The notes: generated by a model from the letters alone, not told the origin. Counted from the first letter of the stretch, positions 34,271-45,835 are shown. The stretch: 64,000 bases of DNA from Hsuehochloa calcarea (GCA_036346395.1 CM070606.1:18462915-18526914); one strand, 5' to 3'. Program-made: numbers and translations.

Positions 34271-34304
34271 TACTACAAAACAGGCTATCACTACTATATA
34301 AAAG

Positions 34305-34600
34305 CACATCACAGATGGTTCGGAACCGTCATCACAGACGGTTTTTGAACCGTTTGAATTTTTATGTCTGTGATAACAGTTGGTTATCACAGACGGTTTT
34401 TGAACCGTCTGTGATAAGGCTCAACACAGACGATTTTTAGTTGAAACCGTCTGTGAAGGGACACTATCACAGACGGTTTCAATCAAGAACCGTCTATGAT
34501 ATACACGTATCACAGACGGTTGTTGGTTGAAACCGTCTGTGATAGTGCCCCTTCATAGACGGTTCCAACCAAAATCTGTCTGTGATAGTTCATTTATACC
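34305..34600 (-). repeat. CACTA B 3' subterminal repeats
   Basis: Alternating TCACAGACGGTT and AACCGTCTGTGA cores, many exact, cluster just inside the left end. Confidence 0.82.
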
Positions 34601-34845
34601 TATTTATTATTATTTATTTTCGGCTAGCCTCAGGAATTGCTAGCCATGCCCTCTGAAAACCAGCAAGCTAGCAGAAATCAGATACATCACACAGATAAAT
34701 CAATTGTTGACACAACTCAAAGTGATCATTTTAAACTCAAAATCAATTACAAAATATTATGTTCAAGTATATATTGTTGCTGGATTTACAATTGAATTAC
34801 AATTACTCAAAATGATCAATTACAATTGAATCAATATTTTTAAGG

Positions 34846-37800
34846 TCATTCAGCGGTGTCGACGGAGTGAAACTCTCTATTGGCGTTAACGATCTCCATC
34901 TTGATGAAGGCGTAGAACGTCCCTCGAACCTCCAAGACCTCTTTCATAGTGAGTGCATCTAAATCTATGGTCATGTCCTATCGCTAGCATGAGTAAAGTA
35001 GTAAGTATATATATTTTTAAATTTATATTTAGGAAATAATTATTGTGAGATTGACAAACCTCAGGATCCTTCATCTTAGCACTAACCAATTGCCGCATAT
35101 GATGGCAAACGTAGAATGCACATAGGTGATCTTGTTTTGCTGGCGGCACTGCAAAAATAGAATTACATATGTAGGTACAGTCAGTTCGAAACGTATTATT
35201 ACGAAGTATGATATAGCATTATTGCGTTGTAGCGCGTACCGCATCTTGTGTTGTAGTGTGGCGCTAGATCCTTTGTATAGCCCTCCCTTTGCAACATAGT
35301 TGATGAGCGACCTGCATGATTCCAAAAGTTATCCTCGGCCATTTTAAAAAAAGAAGACTACAATAGAGTTATGTATGGAGGAAATGAGCATACCTGTCGA
35401 GTATTTCTTTCAGAAGGGTGAAGTCGTGGTTTTTGTTTAGTAGAGAATCAAGGTATATTACCTTGTTCCTCTTTGGTATAAGGACTAATAAGATCCAGTG
35501 GAACCTACTCATGTATGTCGCTATAGTCATAAACCAAAGTTCGGGCTGCGTATAAAGTACAAATGAAATTTGTATAGCAAGTAGTGAAGCACTTACTTCT
35601 GGTTGTATGGCACCATTATGTAGTCTTTCTCATCCTGAGCAAGCAATCCCGTCGTTATGTATTGGACAACATAAGATACATATTCGTTGATGGTTTGCTC
35701 AGAGATGACGTGTGAGTCGAGGAAACACACCGATTTGTTCCGTCGATGGACATGTGTCATCATGTATCTATACATAAGCAATGAGTTGTGATATTTATCG
35801 GTATTACGTGAGTGTAGAACTTGATTGTACACACTTATAGTGTCGACAAAGATCGTAGAAGTGAGGCGTAGAGGGCAGCGAGGTTGAATAGGCCGAATAA
35901 GTGCGCTCCCACTAACCTTCATGTAGACACAAGATTATTCTTTGTTTTTGACGAAACCAAACCATTTGATTTCCTCATCAAAACGTAAATTCCAACTCCG
36001 AGATGCTTGCTTCAACCCATAAATGGGTTTCTGAAGTTTGCTCACTTTACTAGCATTATTTGGATCGACAAAGTGGGCCGACTCATGGAAGAAATGCTCC
36101 TTTGTGTATTTGACGGTTATTCCAGTATCGCACCCCTTCTGTTGGGTCTTTTGCATGTACCATATATGCAAAGACTGACAGGCTACTCCAGCGTGTGCTA
36201 GCACTGTGTCGGGGGCCAATGGACTTCTGAGGGAGTATTTTTCAGGCTTGGGAGGCGCCTTAATGTTCTTCGATTTTGATTTAGCCTTAAGTTGCCTACG
36301 GCACGTCTTCGCATGAGACAACTCAGGAACCGATACAGTGACACGTTTTTCTTGTTCCTGCACCGTGTTCTCCACGAAAACTGATGAGGCGGCCTTCTGA
36401 AGCGAATGATGAGGTGGAGTCATCGAGGGTCCTGATGGAGAGGCATGATCGTGTCGAGATTGCGGCACTGCAGGGTCCAGGGCGATGTCCTTCTTGGGTC
36501 ATTGGATAAAAGTGTGCATGGCATCTTCTAGTGTTCTGATGTCTTCGTTTGGGCGAATCTCCAGCGGAATGGCCATGAAATTATCATGTACCATGTCAAC
36601 TCGACCTGCAATCTCAACAGAACCTGCTTTCTTTGGGGCACCGTGCTACACTGCCCCTTTCTGGTATGGATAACCATAACCTGCCCAGCCTCAATCGGAA
36701 TGCACCCCACTATCCTCACTTGGAGCTTGCAGGGCGTCGGCTCCTACAAAATGATACGCAATTAGCTAAGGCGTTCTATAGGTCTATCTTTGGAGCATTC
36801 CAGAGATGTACATTACCTTGATGTCGTCGATAGGTAATTGGACATCGTTATGTCCAGAATTATGTGTGGACGCGACGCTACTCCGATGTTGAGGAGGACT
36901 AGCTCCCAAAAAAATGGGGGCGGCTTGCGACTGATTCAGGAGTTGATATATTTGCTCCTGCAATCTTGTTATCTGTCCCTGAAATTTTTCAGTAAGCACT
37001 TGTTCCAATCAGACGTCGTGCTCGTCCTTGGATATCTTCCTACTCCTGTACGTGTCGGAGTCGTGTCGGAATCCATCCCTCCAAGGTACGTAAAGCACAA
37101 CGCCTCGTGTGCGACCCGGGTGCTTCTTGTTTCCCAGGGCCGTAGATAGTAGATCCTTCTCCCTGTCCGCTTTGAAGGAACATTCGAAACATGCGGAAGT
37201 CAATGCTTCCTGCAAGAGGTTATCATGTTATTATAGATACTATGAGGTTATGGATTTATTAACAACTACATAGTTCGACATATTTACCAGACGTTGGGAC
37301 ACTGCCTCGTCTGTCGAGTTTGTGAAAGATATGCCGCCCGAAGATGTGGATGATGCCCTCGCTCTTAACTAGGCTCGAGCACGCTCATCTGAGATCTCAG
37401 CAAATGGTCTTGTAGCGCTCTCGTCCTCTGCCACCCATTGCGTGGTTTTACAAGCGTACCCAGCGGTGCCGAGTTTGTGGGGGTGAGTGTTTTGTGTTTG
37501 GAGAGCTCTGTGTACCGCACTTTGCTCCTGAAATTCGGCCGTCGTCTTCATCCACACAAAGGCGTCCCATATATCCCGCGACAAAAAAATGATACTTCAT
37601 GAAGGGCGTCTTACCCGTATTCACGTACTTCGTGACAAGCGTGCTCTTGAACATCCTCCACGCATGTCCCATCGCGAGCAATGCCTACCATTGCACGCAT
37701 GCCTGGTCTACTTCTGGGATAATGAACGAACCTGAAATTTTAGTCCACAGCTGCCCTCTCTCTACATCCGTCAGAGACTTCCAGCTTGGTGTGGTGATGG

Positions 37801-38020
37801 GGACCCATTCCCTTGCAAGTACCCCGCAGATGGTCCGGAATCTCGCCGCTGCTTTCTTGGGAGTCAGAGGGATCCCAGCGTCACTGACCTCTATGATAGT
37901 CATTCGGCCCACGGGTAATTTCGATATTCCTCTGCCATCTCGCTTATGTACCACTTTGATCGGAGATCCAGACGCATTCGGCGGCGTCGATGACGGCGGC
38001 GAAGACGGTGCCTCTGCCAT
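34846..38020 (-). pseudogene. CACTA B second gene with Ulp1-like peptidase
   Basis: From MAEAPSSPPSSTPPNASG at 38020 the first exon codes KLPVGRMTIIEVSDAGIPLT and WVPITTPSWKSLTDVERGQL, matching the Transposase_24-like start in A. Further pieces are FKSTLVTKYVNTGKTPFMKY (near 37600), a short coiled coil EKFQGQITRLQEQIYQLL (near 36960), and LHIWYMQKTQQKGCDTGITV (near 36140). The peptidase part includes EKDYIMVPYNQ (35593-35625), FHWILLVLIPKRN then VIYLDS (35440-35515, likely His and Asp of the C48 fold) and LCAFYVCHHMRQLV (35085-35126, likely the Cys). The gene ends FYAFIKMEIVNANREFHSVD with TGA at 34848-34846. Introns are likely and stops occur. It looks better preserved than the A copy. It is interrupted by the captured Copia segment at 35938-36075. 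Confidence 0.7.
35938..36075 (-). mobile_element. Captured Copia reverse-transcriptase segment
   Basis: Within the second gene's frame the protein passes from the CACTA sequence FFHESAHF into VDPNNASKVSKLQKPIYGLK and QASRSWNLRFDEEIKWFGF, ending KNKE and a stop. LQK(S/P)IYGLKQASRSWN is a hallmark of Copia reverse transcriptase. About 45 codons are involved, in frame with the upstream part. In element A the matching place continues with FEDLFFLFNLDALD, so the segment replaces or interrupts the normal sequence. Confidence 0.75.
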
Positions 38021-38489
38021 CTCGCTTACTTTCTATCTATATAAGTTACATACGCAATGAACTAAAATTTCATGGATTGCAAGTTGATATCCATAATATT
38101 TAAAGGAAGATACAAATATAATACCAAAAAACAATAATGACTACTTACAATACCATGGATTGCACTTGACAAAGAAGTCTTACTCAGCAAACAACATGAG
38201 ATATATGTAACATTTTTTTAAAAAAAATTATGAAAAATTCAAGGTATTTTCTTATAAATATGCCATGTTAGCATATTTATTAACAAGCACCCTTGAACGG
38301 TAGTAGTAGGGTTACGCAACTTAAAGTCTAATGTTGAGCACATTTTATTCCTACTTTCCAATAAAATAAAAATTGACAACTCCAAAGTTGCTACATGGGA
38401 GCAATCAATAACCATACAAAGGATTCTAACCAAACCTGTCTTTGCTCACTAGATGAACTGACTCAATTATCCCTGCCTTTGCTCACTAG

Positions 38490-38720
38490 ATGATGACAAC
38501 CTACTGGAAATTTATAACCAAGCCTGTCTTGCTAATCAAATGTATATATATACTCATCTACAATATTGAACATCTTACTCTGTAAAACACTTACTAACAA
38601 TCCCCATTAGCCCTCAGCCTACCTCCCATTAGCCCTCAGCTTACCTAAACTAATCCATGCTAACTGGCTTGCTAATCAAATGTATATACATACTCATCTA
38701 CAATATTTAACATCTTACCA
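38490..38720. repeat. Tandem duplication inside CACTA B
   Basis: The phrase TTGCTAATCAAATGTATATA with its continuation ACTCATCTACAATATT recurs at about 38532 and 38668, a 136-bp period. Between them a 22-bp unit, CCCATTAGCCCTCAGC(C/T)TACCT, is itself doubled. Confidence 0.75.
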
Positions 38721-38774
38721 CCAACCTAATCCAATTGATCTACTGTCATACACTCATACTTACGCAACTGGAAG

Positions 38775-38960
38775 TCTAACCTTGGGGCGTTGGGGTCGGG
38801 GAGAAGGGGCGTCGGGGAGCAGCAGGGGCGTTGGGGTCACAAAGAAGGGGCGTCGGGGAGGCGGGGAGTATAGTAGGGGCGTTGGGGTTGGGGAGGACGG
38901 GATTACCAGGGGCATCGGCGTCAGGGAGGTGGGGGAGTAGCAGGTCAGCGTCCGGGAGGA
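38775..38960 (-). repeat. GC-rich minisatellite-like leader in CACTA B
   Basis: Imperfect repeats around AGGGGCGTTGGGGTCGGGGA fill this block, just upstream of the second gene on the minus strand. It lies where element A has its C-rich leader, so it is probably the promoter or leader region. Confidence 0.55.
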
Positions 38961-39049
38961 TGCTTTGGCAGCAGGGGAGGTGAAGGGGCGAGAGTAAGGA
39001 TAGTGACGAGTTAAGGGTGCTCAAACCCTATCGATTCCTCTTAAATAAA

Positions 39050-39430
39050 GAAATATCACAGAACGATTTTACTATGGAACTGTCTGTGATAAGTCACCAC
39101 AGACGGTTCCATAGTATAACCGTCTGTGATATGTTTTTTAGGGTTTCTATGAGAAGTCACCACAGCCGGTTCCGTAACAGAGCCGTCTGTGATATGAAAA
39201 TATTATAGACGGTTCCAGAACAGAATCATATGTGATATTTTTATATCACAAATGGTTCTGTTATGGAACCGTCTGTGATGACTTAGCACCATCTGTGATA
39301 TAGTCATATCACAGACGGTTTCAAAATAGAACAGTCTGTGATGTGTCATATCACAAACGGTTATGTTAGGGAACCGTCTGTGATGACTTATCATAGATGG
39401 TTCCATATATGAACCGTCTGTGATAACTTC
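39050..39430 (-). repeat. CACTA B internal cluster of subterminal-type repeats
   Basis: At least ten TCACAGACGGTTC-type cores in alternating orientation lie between the transposase gene and the second gene, as in element A. Confidence 0.8.
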
Positions 39431-39634
39431 TTGACACAATTCCAAATCATTTGACTGAAAATTCATTTGTCTTAAAAAATTTATATCTAATACAACTCAA
39501 CTCCAAATCAAGTGAAAACAATTTTGATACTCCACATTACAATGAAGTCCACATTGACATCAATATCAGAGATGACAAGTCCATAACACATGACAATTCT
39601 ACGATAACATCAAATTACAATGGAATAAATATTC

Positions 39635-42600
39635 TTAATTAAAATATAGCCCTTCATGATGATCGACGCGCATATAACTAGCTTCTTCACTGGGTTCTTC
39701 CTCGAGCCTAATTTCGTCTCCGAAAGGAGGCAACTCGTCAAATTGATTATACACTTCCTCGTCCGCGACATTCTCAACTCCGACAATCATTCTTTTTCCA
39801 TGAAGAACTACGTGGTCATTCTTATTTGATGGGTCTGTTACATAAAGAACTTGAACAACTTGCTTAGCGAGTACGAATGGTTCGTCCTTATATATGACAT
39901 GTTTGAAGTCCACAGTAGTGACACTGTACTTGTCGACCTTCACGCCTTGCGGAAGTTTAACCCAATGGCATCGAAACAGGGGGATCTTAAAAAGTACGTA
40001 GTCGAGCTCCCAGATCTCCTCTACGAAGCCATAGTAGGAGTTCAACCCACGTGCCCTGGCTGTATTGAACTGCTCGTGAAACACGTATATGCACGGACAC
40101 CGCTGTTCTGGACTGTGCTCCTCCTATCCTGAGCTGCTGTATAAAATATGTACCCATTTATGTATCCTTGCCATGTCATAATTGTAAATTTTTCCCTTTT
40201 TCCAACCATAGCAACGTATCATCACTCGATGACCTCCCTGTGAATCGCACCTTTAATCATTCGTAGAACCGACAGTTGTGCTCTCTCGTGATCCAAACCT
40301 CCGACCGGTTTGGATTCTGTTGGCGTACCATGTCTTTGTGCTCGTCGATGTACAGGGACACTTGGGTCATGTGTTGCAAGACTCTCAAATGGGCTTGCAC
40401 GTACGTATCTAGATCGGGAGTGATTGCTTTCCTTCCGATGGTCCCAATACCCTCCAGTCTCCCCTTATGACGAGATAGAGGCACAACTATCGATTCCACC
40501 CGGGCCATGTAGTCGACGTAGAACTCAATGACCTCTTCGGTTGCATAACCTTCGATGATGCTGCCCTCCGGCCGAGATCGATTCCGTACGCAGGACTTGA
40601 TAATTCCCATGTATCTCTCGAACGAGTGCACATGACGTAGGAACACAGGGACGTATATCTTTATCTCTTTCACAAGGTGAACAATGAGATGGACCATGAT
40701 ATCAAAAAATGATGGAGGGAAATACATCTCAAGATGACATAGAGTCATCACCACCTCGGCCTGCAGAGCATCTAGTCCTCCAGGATCGATGACCTTCTAA
40801 GCAATTGAGTTAAAGAAATAACACAACCTAAAGATTGCCACTTGGACCTTGTTCGGCAAGATACTCCTAATTGCAATAGGAAGCATTTGTGTCATCAGCA
40901 CATGACAATCATGAGACTTCGTACCAAATAATTTCAAATCTTCCATGAAAACAAGTTTCTTAATATTGGCGGAGTAACCGGACGGAACTTTTACACCATG
41001 CAAGCTTTCGCACAGTTCATATCTCTCGGCCTTGGATAAAGTGTAGCAAGCTGGGGGGAAGGTATGCTCGTCCTTTACCGGTCTCTTTTGGTGCTAACTT
41101 GGTCCTTATGTTCATATCAACCAAGTCACATTGTGCATTAACACCATCCTTTGTTTTGCCACTAATGTTTAGTAAGAGACCAATCAAGCTATCACATACA
41201 TTCGTCTTCACGTGCATGACATCGATGCAGTGGTAAACTTCTAAGTGCTCCCAATAAGGCAAGTCCCAAAAAATTAACCGCTTCTTCTAGATGTTTTTCT
41301 GACGGGTCCTTAATTTACGTTTCTTTCCAAGCACAACATCGAAATCCTTAACCATATCATGGACCTCTTTCTCTCTAAAAGCCCTTGGATCTGAACCGTC
41401 CTCCTTATTTCCATCGAATTATTTCTTCATCTTGCGGTATGGGTGAATCCTAGGAAGAACCTATAGTGACGCAAATACACAGTTTTGCGTGAGTTGTTCT
41501 GCCATATACTCTCGGTACCATCTAAGCAGTGCGTACATATTTTGGCTCCTTTTGTACTAAACCCCGACAGGTTACCAAGGGCAGGAAAATCATTGATAGT
41601 GCAGAACAACATAGCGCGTAAAATGTATTTCCGCTCATACACAGCCAAGGAGGAAGGTTGTAAATACATAGATTCACGGGCCAGGTGCTATGTCGGCTGC
41701 TCATGTTACCGAAAGGATTCATTCCATCTGTACTCAACCCTAACATTATGATGAGGACATCCCTACTATGGATACAGCCGCGCCTACATACACAACTCAT
41801 CCACAACCAATATAAGGACCTCTTACCCGAGCTCGTACTCGCCAACTTAATTACCATGTGAATTCGTTCCTATGTTTATATATTATTGAGAATAAACCGC
41901 TACCTAAGGCAAGTGATTTAATTGTGCTTAGGAACATGGAAACGGACCAAGGAGAAGCTTGTGGAGTCATGGACATGCATGGAAGGCATAATGGAGGTCA
42001 CCACGTCACTTTGGGTCCATGTCAAGCAAGAGTTCGAGTTGGACTCATTCTAGATTTCAATTTGGACTGCTGCGACACTACTAAGTTCAAACGGTCATAA
42101 CTTCTTCATACAGACTCCGTTTGGGGCGATTCTGGACTTCATGGAAAGATTATCAAGTCTAATTTCCAACGGATCCAAAATCATCATCAAACTCTATCCG
42201 AGCTGGCCACAATAGTTAAAATAGTCCATGTCAGTTTCTGAGCCCAAGTCAAAAGGGTGCTGCGCCACCTCCACTTGGGCCCATGGGCCTTGTAACCCTA
42301 GGGGCGTGCATCCATTTTGCTAGCCGCCACCCCTGGCTGTCTCACTATATAGGAGCCGCCGTCTCCCTTCGCTAGAACTCAGATTTCTTTTGATTAGTTT
42401 CTCCATTGTGAAAACTCTCGTTCTTCGCTTGTGTCGACTCGACCAACCGTAAAGGATCTCTGCGGAATCTCACCTTTTGAACTCAATCATATATTTGCAA
42501 TTCAGATTGCTTTTTACCTTGTTCTTGCTTGTTCTTTGATTGCTTACAAGAATTGATCCTCGTGATCAGGTCAACCGGGTCTTTGGTACGGTTGATAATG

Positions 42601-43692
42601 ACTTGGTGGTTAGTTTAGCGATTGCTTGGTTCGTGCGAGCTGCGTTCGTAGCCTGGATCGTGAGAGTTGACCATCATCCAATCGGAATTTACCCCTCTCA
42701 TCGAAAGATCGGGACAACAGGGAGCATCACCTTATGTTCCTCGGTTCTGCACCGAACTCTTCGAAGCTCCGATTGATGTTTCTCCACTGAGGAGAATCAG
42801 TAGTGTGTCTTAACTTGCCATCCTATTTACGCTCCTCTGAGTGCCAACGCATCAATCTTGCCTTGTTTTGATTTGTAGATAAACACTTCAAACGTGGGAT
42901 CACAGGCAGATACCACAACATCTTAGCAGGAGATCCTTGCTTCACCTTAGCAGTATTCTTACACTTGTATAGGGATGCTTTGCACACGGGAGAATAATGC
43001 ATGTCTGCATACTCTTTACGGTAGAGGATACAATCGTTCGGACATGCATGTATTCTTTCTACTTCCATTCCCAATGGACAAAGAACCTTCTTGGCTTGGT
43101 AGGTGGTGCTGGGCAACACGTTTCCTTCCAGAAGGATGTCCGCTAGGAGACCTAACAGCGTCGTGAAACTCTTGTCGGACCAACCATTGCTTGCCTTCAA
43201 TTTCAGCAGTTCAAGCACGGATGACAACCTTGTGTATTCCGGCTTGCAACCAGAGAACAAAGATTTCGTTGAGTCCTCCATTAAGCCCTCGAATTTACAG
43301 AACTCTCTCTCACTATAGTTCCCTTCTGCATCGTGTAGTATCTGATCCAGATTGTAATAATGCGGCCTATCCTCATCAAAAGCACAGTCCACATCCGGCA
43401 TGTCGTTGACTTCCTCGGCGATGTTGTCATTATTAACTTTCTGTATGATCTGCTCTTCACCATGACTGGTCCAACATGTATAACCTTTTTTGAAACCCCT
43501 TCGAATCAAGTGAGCTTCGATCTGCGCCGGGTTGTCAAATATTTTCAAATTATCGCAATCAATGCATGGACAATACATAAATTTCATCCCCTTCTTCAAC
43601 ATATCCTGCTCGGTGGCTCTTCTAAAAGTAAATACGCCATTAATGTACTCTTCACTCACATGGTTCTCAATGTACATCCAATTTCAGTCCAT
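39635..43692 (-). pseudogene. TNP2-type CACTA transposase of element B
   Basis: The probable start ATG at 43692 gives MD, a TGA codon, then NWMYIENHVSEEYINGVFTF, so the transposase-associated domain has a nonsense change. A long open stretch to 42823 holds YCPCIDCDNLKIF, HLIRRGFKKGYTCWTSHGEE, SNGWSDKSFTTLLGLLADIL and GMEVERIHACPNDC. The frame then reaches FGAEPRNI, where a Gypsy fragment (41751-42731) is inserted. It continues as LGLSTDGMNPFGNMSSRHST, NLPPWLCM, FCTINDFPALGNLSG and CTHCLDG, then CIDVMHVKTNVCDSLIGLLL (41220-41160). A DUF4218-like part is open at 40754-40257 (YFPPSFFDIMVHLIVHLVKE), and a DUF4216-like part at 40084-39635. Several stops and frameshifts are present, but fewer than in A. 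Confidence 0.85.
41751..42731 (+). mobile_element. Ty3/Gypsy 3' fragment inserted in TNP2 of element B
   Basis: The insert is flanked by TTATG at 41746-41750 and 42732-42736. Removing it restores the transposase frame (RNI then MLGLSTDG). It starts in the last part of a Gypsy polyprotein: MDTAAPTYTTHPQPI, a stop, then GPLTRARTRQLNYHVNSFL, a C-terminal motif common in rice Gypsy elements, ending near 42100. It continues into LTR-like sequence with a CTATATAGG box near 42345. There is no 5' LTR, primer site or other pol sequence, and the ends are not TG..CA. So it looks like a truncated cDNA-type insertion or an element deleted after insertion. Confidence 0.72.
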
Positions 43693-44044
43693 CTACACTA
43701 CGCACGTAACAAATTAGTATTAAATTATATTAATAAACCGCAAGTACTCTAACTATTAACCAAACATACTAAAATTTATTAGTGGTTAACCTAGAGAAAA
43801 TATAAAGGGTTATGTACAGATCGTTACCCTCAGAGCTCACGACTAATATTCTACGAGATCTCCTCCCTTTCTTCCTCCTCTCCTTCCTTCCTTTTCCTCC
43901 CTGCCTCCTTTCTTCCCTTCCTTCTCCTCTCCAAGTTGGCACAGTAGAGGAGGTAGCAAGGGTGGAGCAATGGGGGAGGAGGCAGGAGGGTGGCAGCTCA
44001 AATGGGAATGGGAAGGGTTCTGTCGGGACCAGGTATTACATAAT

Positions 44045-44262
44045 ATCAGCATATCACAGACAGTTCTTATTACAAACCGTCTGTGATAGGTACATATCAT
44101 AGACGGTTCTTGTTCAGAACCGTTTGTGATACTCTAAGTCATCACAGACGGTTCGTGGTCAGAACCATCTGTGATAGGTCCATATCACAGACAGTTCTTC
44201 TTGGAACCGTCTGTGATTATTTTATCCCAGACGGTTTCAAAGAACCGTCCGTGATGAGACGT
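44045..44262 (-). repeat. CACTA B 5' subterminal repeats
   Basis: Cores such as ATCACAGACGGTTC and AACCGTCTGTGA alternate up to about 25 bp from the CACTACTACAAAACAG tip. Confidence 0.82.
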
Positions 44263-44400
44263 CTTCTATGGTCTGTTTTGTAGTAGTGTATACTGAACGC
44301 CTCATCACAGACGGTTTTACAAGCGTGACCGTCTATGTTACTAGCGATGGTTAGAACCGTCTGTGATACATCATTGTCACTGATGCCTTTTAATAAGAAC

Positions 44401-45241
44401 TGTTGTAGGGGCGGCCCCACCGGCCACAACGCCCAGGCGAAGCGACCGTCAGAACCCGGGTGGCGGCCCCCGGATGAAGCCTCCGGGGCACCACCGGGTG
44501 GACCCGAAGCCTCCCCGAAGGGTCCACAGAGCACCACGAGGCCTGGAGCAGCAGCACCTCCGAGCCACCTCCGGGGTGGACCCGAAGCCTCCCCGAAGGG
44601 TCCACGGAGCACCACGAGGCCCGGAGCAGCAGGACCTCCGGACCACCTCCGGGGTGGACCCAAAGCCGACCCAAAGGGTCCACGGAGCACCGCGAGGCCC
44701 GAAGTAGCAGGACCTCCGGGCCACCTCCGGGGTGGACTCGAAGCCTCCCCGAAGGGTCCACGGAGCCCTGTGAGGCCTGGAGCAGCAGGACCTCCGGGGC
44801 GCCTCCGGGGTGGACCTGAAGGGCCCCCGGAGCCTTGCAAGGCCCGGAGCAGCAGGACCTCCGGGCCACCTCCGGGGGGAACCCGAAGCCCCTACTAGCG
44901 ATCCTGGACCGGAGGCACCAATAGGATGGACCAGGTCCAGGAGCGCCCACAATGGACCAAGACCTATGCGTAGGGGGGAATGTCCCTGCAGCCCCTACAC
45001 GCATAGTGTTGTTATAGGGTTAGAAGGGCAATATACAAGACCCACTCACAAATGACTATAAATTGGGGGTCACCCCCTCCTGTAAAAGGGGAGAAAAGAA
45101 TCAACACGACTTCCCTATAGTGATAACAATCATCTCGTTCTTGTCACTAGCTAGTCCCCTCTCCTGAGGATCCCCAGAGCCCTTCTAGGCTTGTCCGGGT
45201 CCCCCTTCTCTTACTGTGATAGCTCATTTTTTGTTACGATA
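44401..45241 (+). mobile_element. Solo LTR with 78-bp internal repeats (copy 2)
   Basis: It starts TGTTGTAGGGGCGG and ends TTACGATA (degenerate CA), flanked by AGAAC at 44396-44400 and 45242-45246. It is the same family as 8600-9329. GTGGACC landmarks at 44498, 44576, 44654, 44732 and 44810 give a regular 78-bp period with a shorter sixth unit. Because 78 is a multiple of three and the unit is GC-rich, several frames on both strands stay open. I do not regard these as genes. The promoter-like CTATAAATTGGGGG is near 45057. Confidence 0.85.
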
Positions 45242-45430
45242 AGAACCGTTTGCGATACTTCACAGACGGTTTTCAATGAGAACCGTCTGTGATACTTCAC
45301 AGACGGTTTCTTTTAAAAATTATCTCTGATAAGTATCTCCTTGATTTTACCATGACTTGGATGTCTAACTCCCTGATTCTACCATGACCTCAATGCCTGT
45401 GATAAGTAGGTCATCATAGACGGTTTTTGT

Positions 45431-45835
45431 TTGAAACCGTCTGTAATTCGCAGCACTAGAGGGGGGAAATTTTTGGATGTGTGCGCAGGAGGCAAATTTT
45501 TTGCACTGTCCCTATATATTATAGCCACCCCTACCTTGTCTTCCATCAGTCTCTCTCTCTCCACTCCCCACGCCGAGCTCCAGCGACTGGATTCCGCCGT
45601 GCGATTCGGCGAGGAGACGCAACCGATGACGAGAAGTAGGAGGAGGGTGCGGAGGAGCTCCATATCTACCACAGGAGACCGACATGCATCCGCAGTTTGC
45701 TATTTCAGGGCGCCTCCAGTGAGTGGAGCGCTGCGGCTCGACCAGTACCGCCAGATCTGGCCGCCCCCATCTAGGCCTCAGGTGAGAACAAAGTTTTGCC
45801 CCCAAATCCTCATCCTGGTTTCCTTCTCACTCTGA
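45431..45835 (+). other. Cargo segment of CACTA C with an open frame, unrecognised
   Basis: A 134-codon frame starts in the subterminal repeats and runs through a segment with TCTCTCTCTCTCCACTCC, CGAGGAGACGCAACC and a possible donor CTCAGGTGAGAAC near 45776-45790. This looks like a 5' leader and first exon captured from a gene, as CACTA derivatives often do. I do not recognise the protein. Confidence 0.35.

Larger units (their letters stand above)
34271..44288 (-). mobile_element. CACTA transposon B (minus orientation)
   Basis: The right tip, read on the minus strand, is CACTACTACAAAACAGACC from 44288. The left end reads TACTACAAAACAGGC from 34271, matching the right tip over TACTACAAAACAG but lacking a clean CAC. 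Three clusters of CACAGACGGTT repeats, a TNP2-type gene and a second Ulp1-like gene repeat the plan of element A in the opposite direction. A 981-bp Gypsy fragment and a Copia reverse-transcriptase segment sit inside. No clear 3-bp target duplication was found; an alternative left tip is CACTACTATATAAAAGC at 34289. Confidence 0.78.

Noticed and set aside
44217..45055. Long frames of up to 207 codons on both strands
   Set aside because: They follow from a 78-bp GC-rich repeat, which is a multiple of three. They cross the LTR border into CACTA repeats, so they are not genes.
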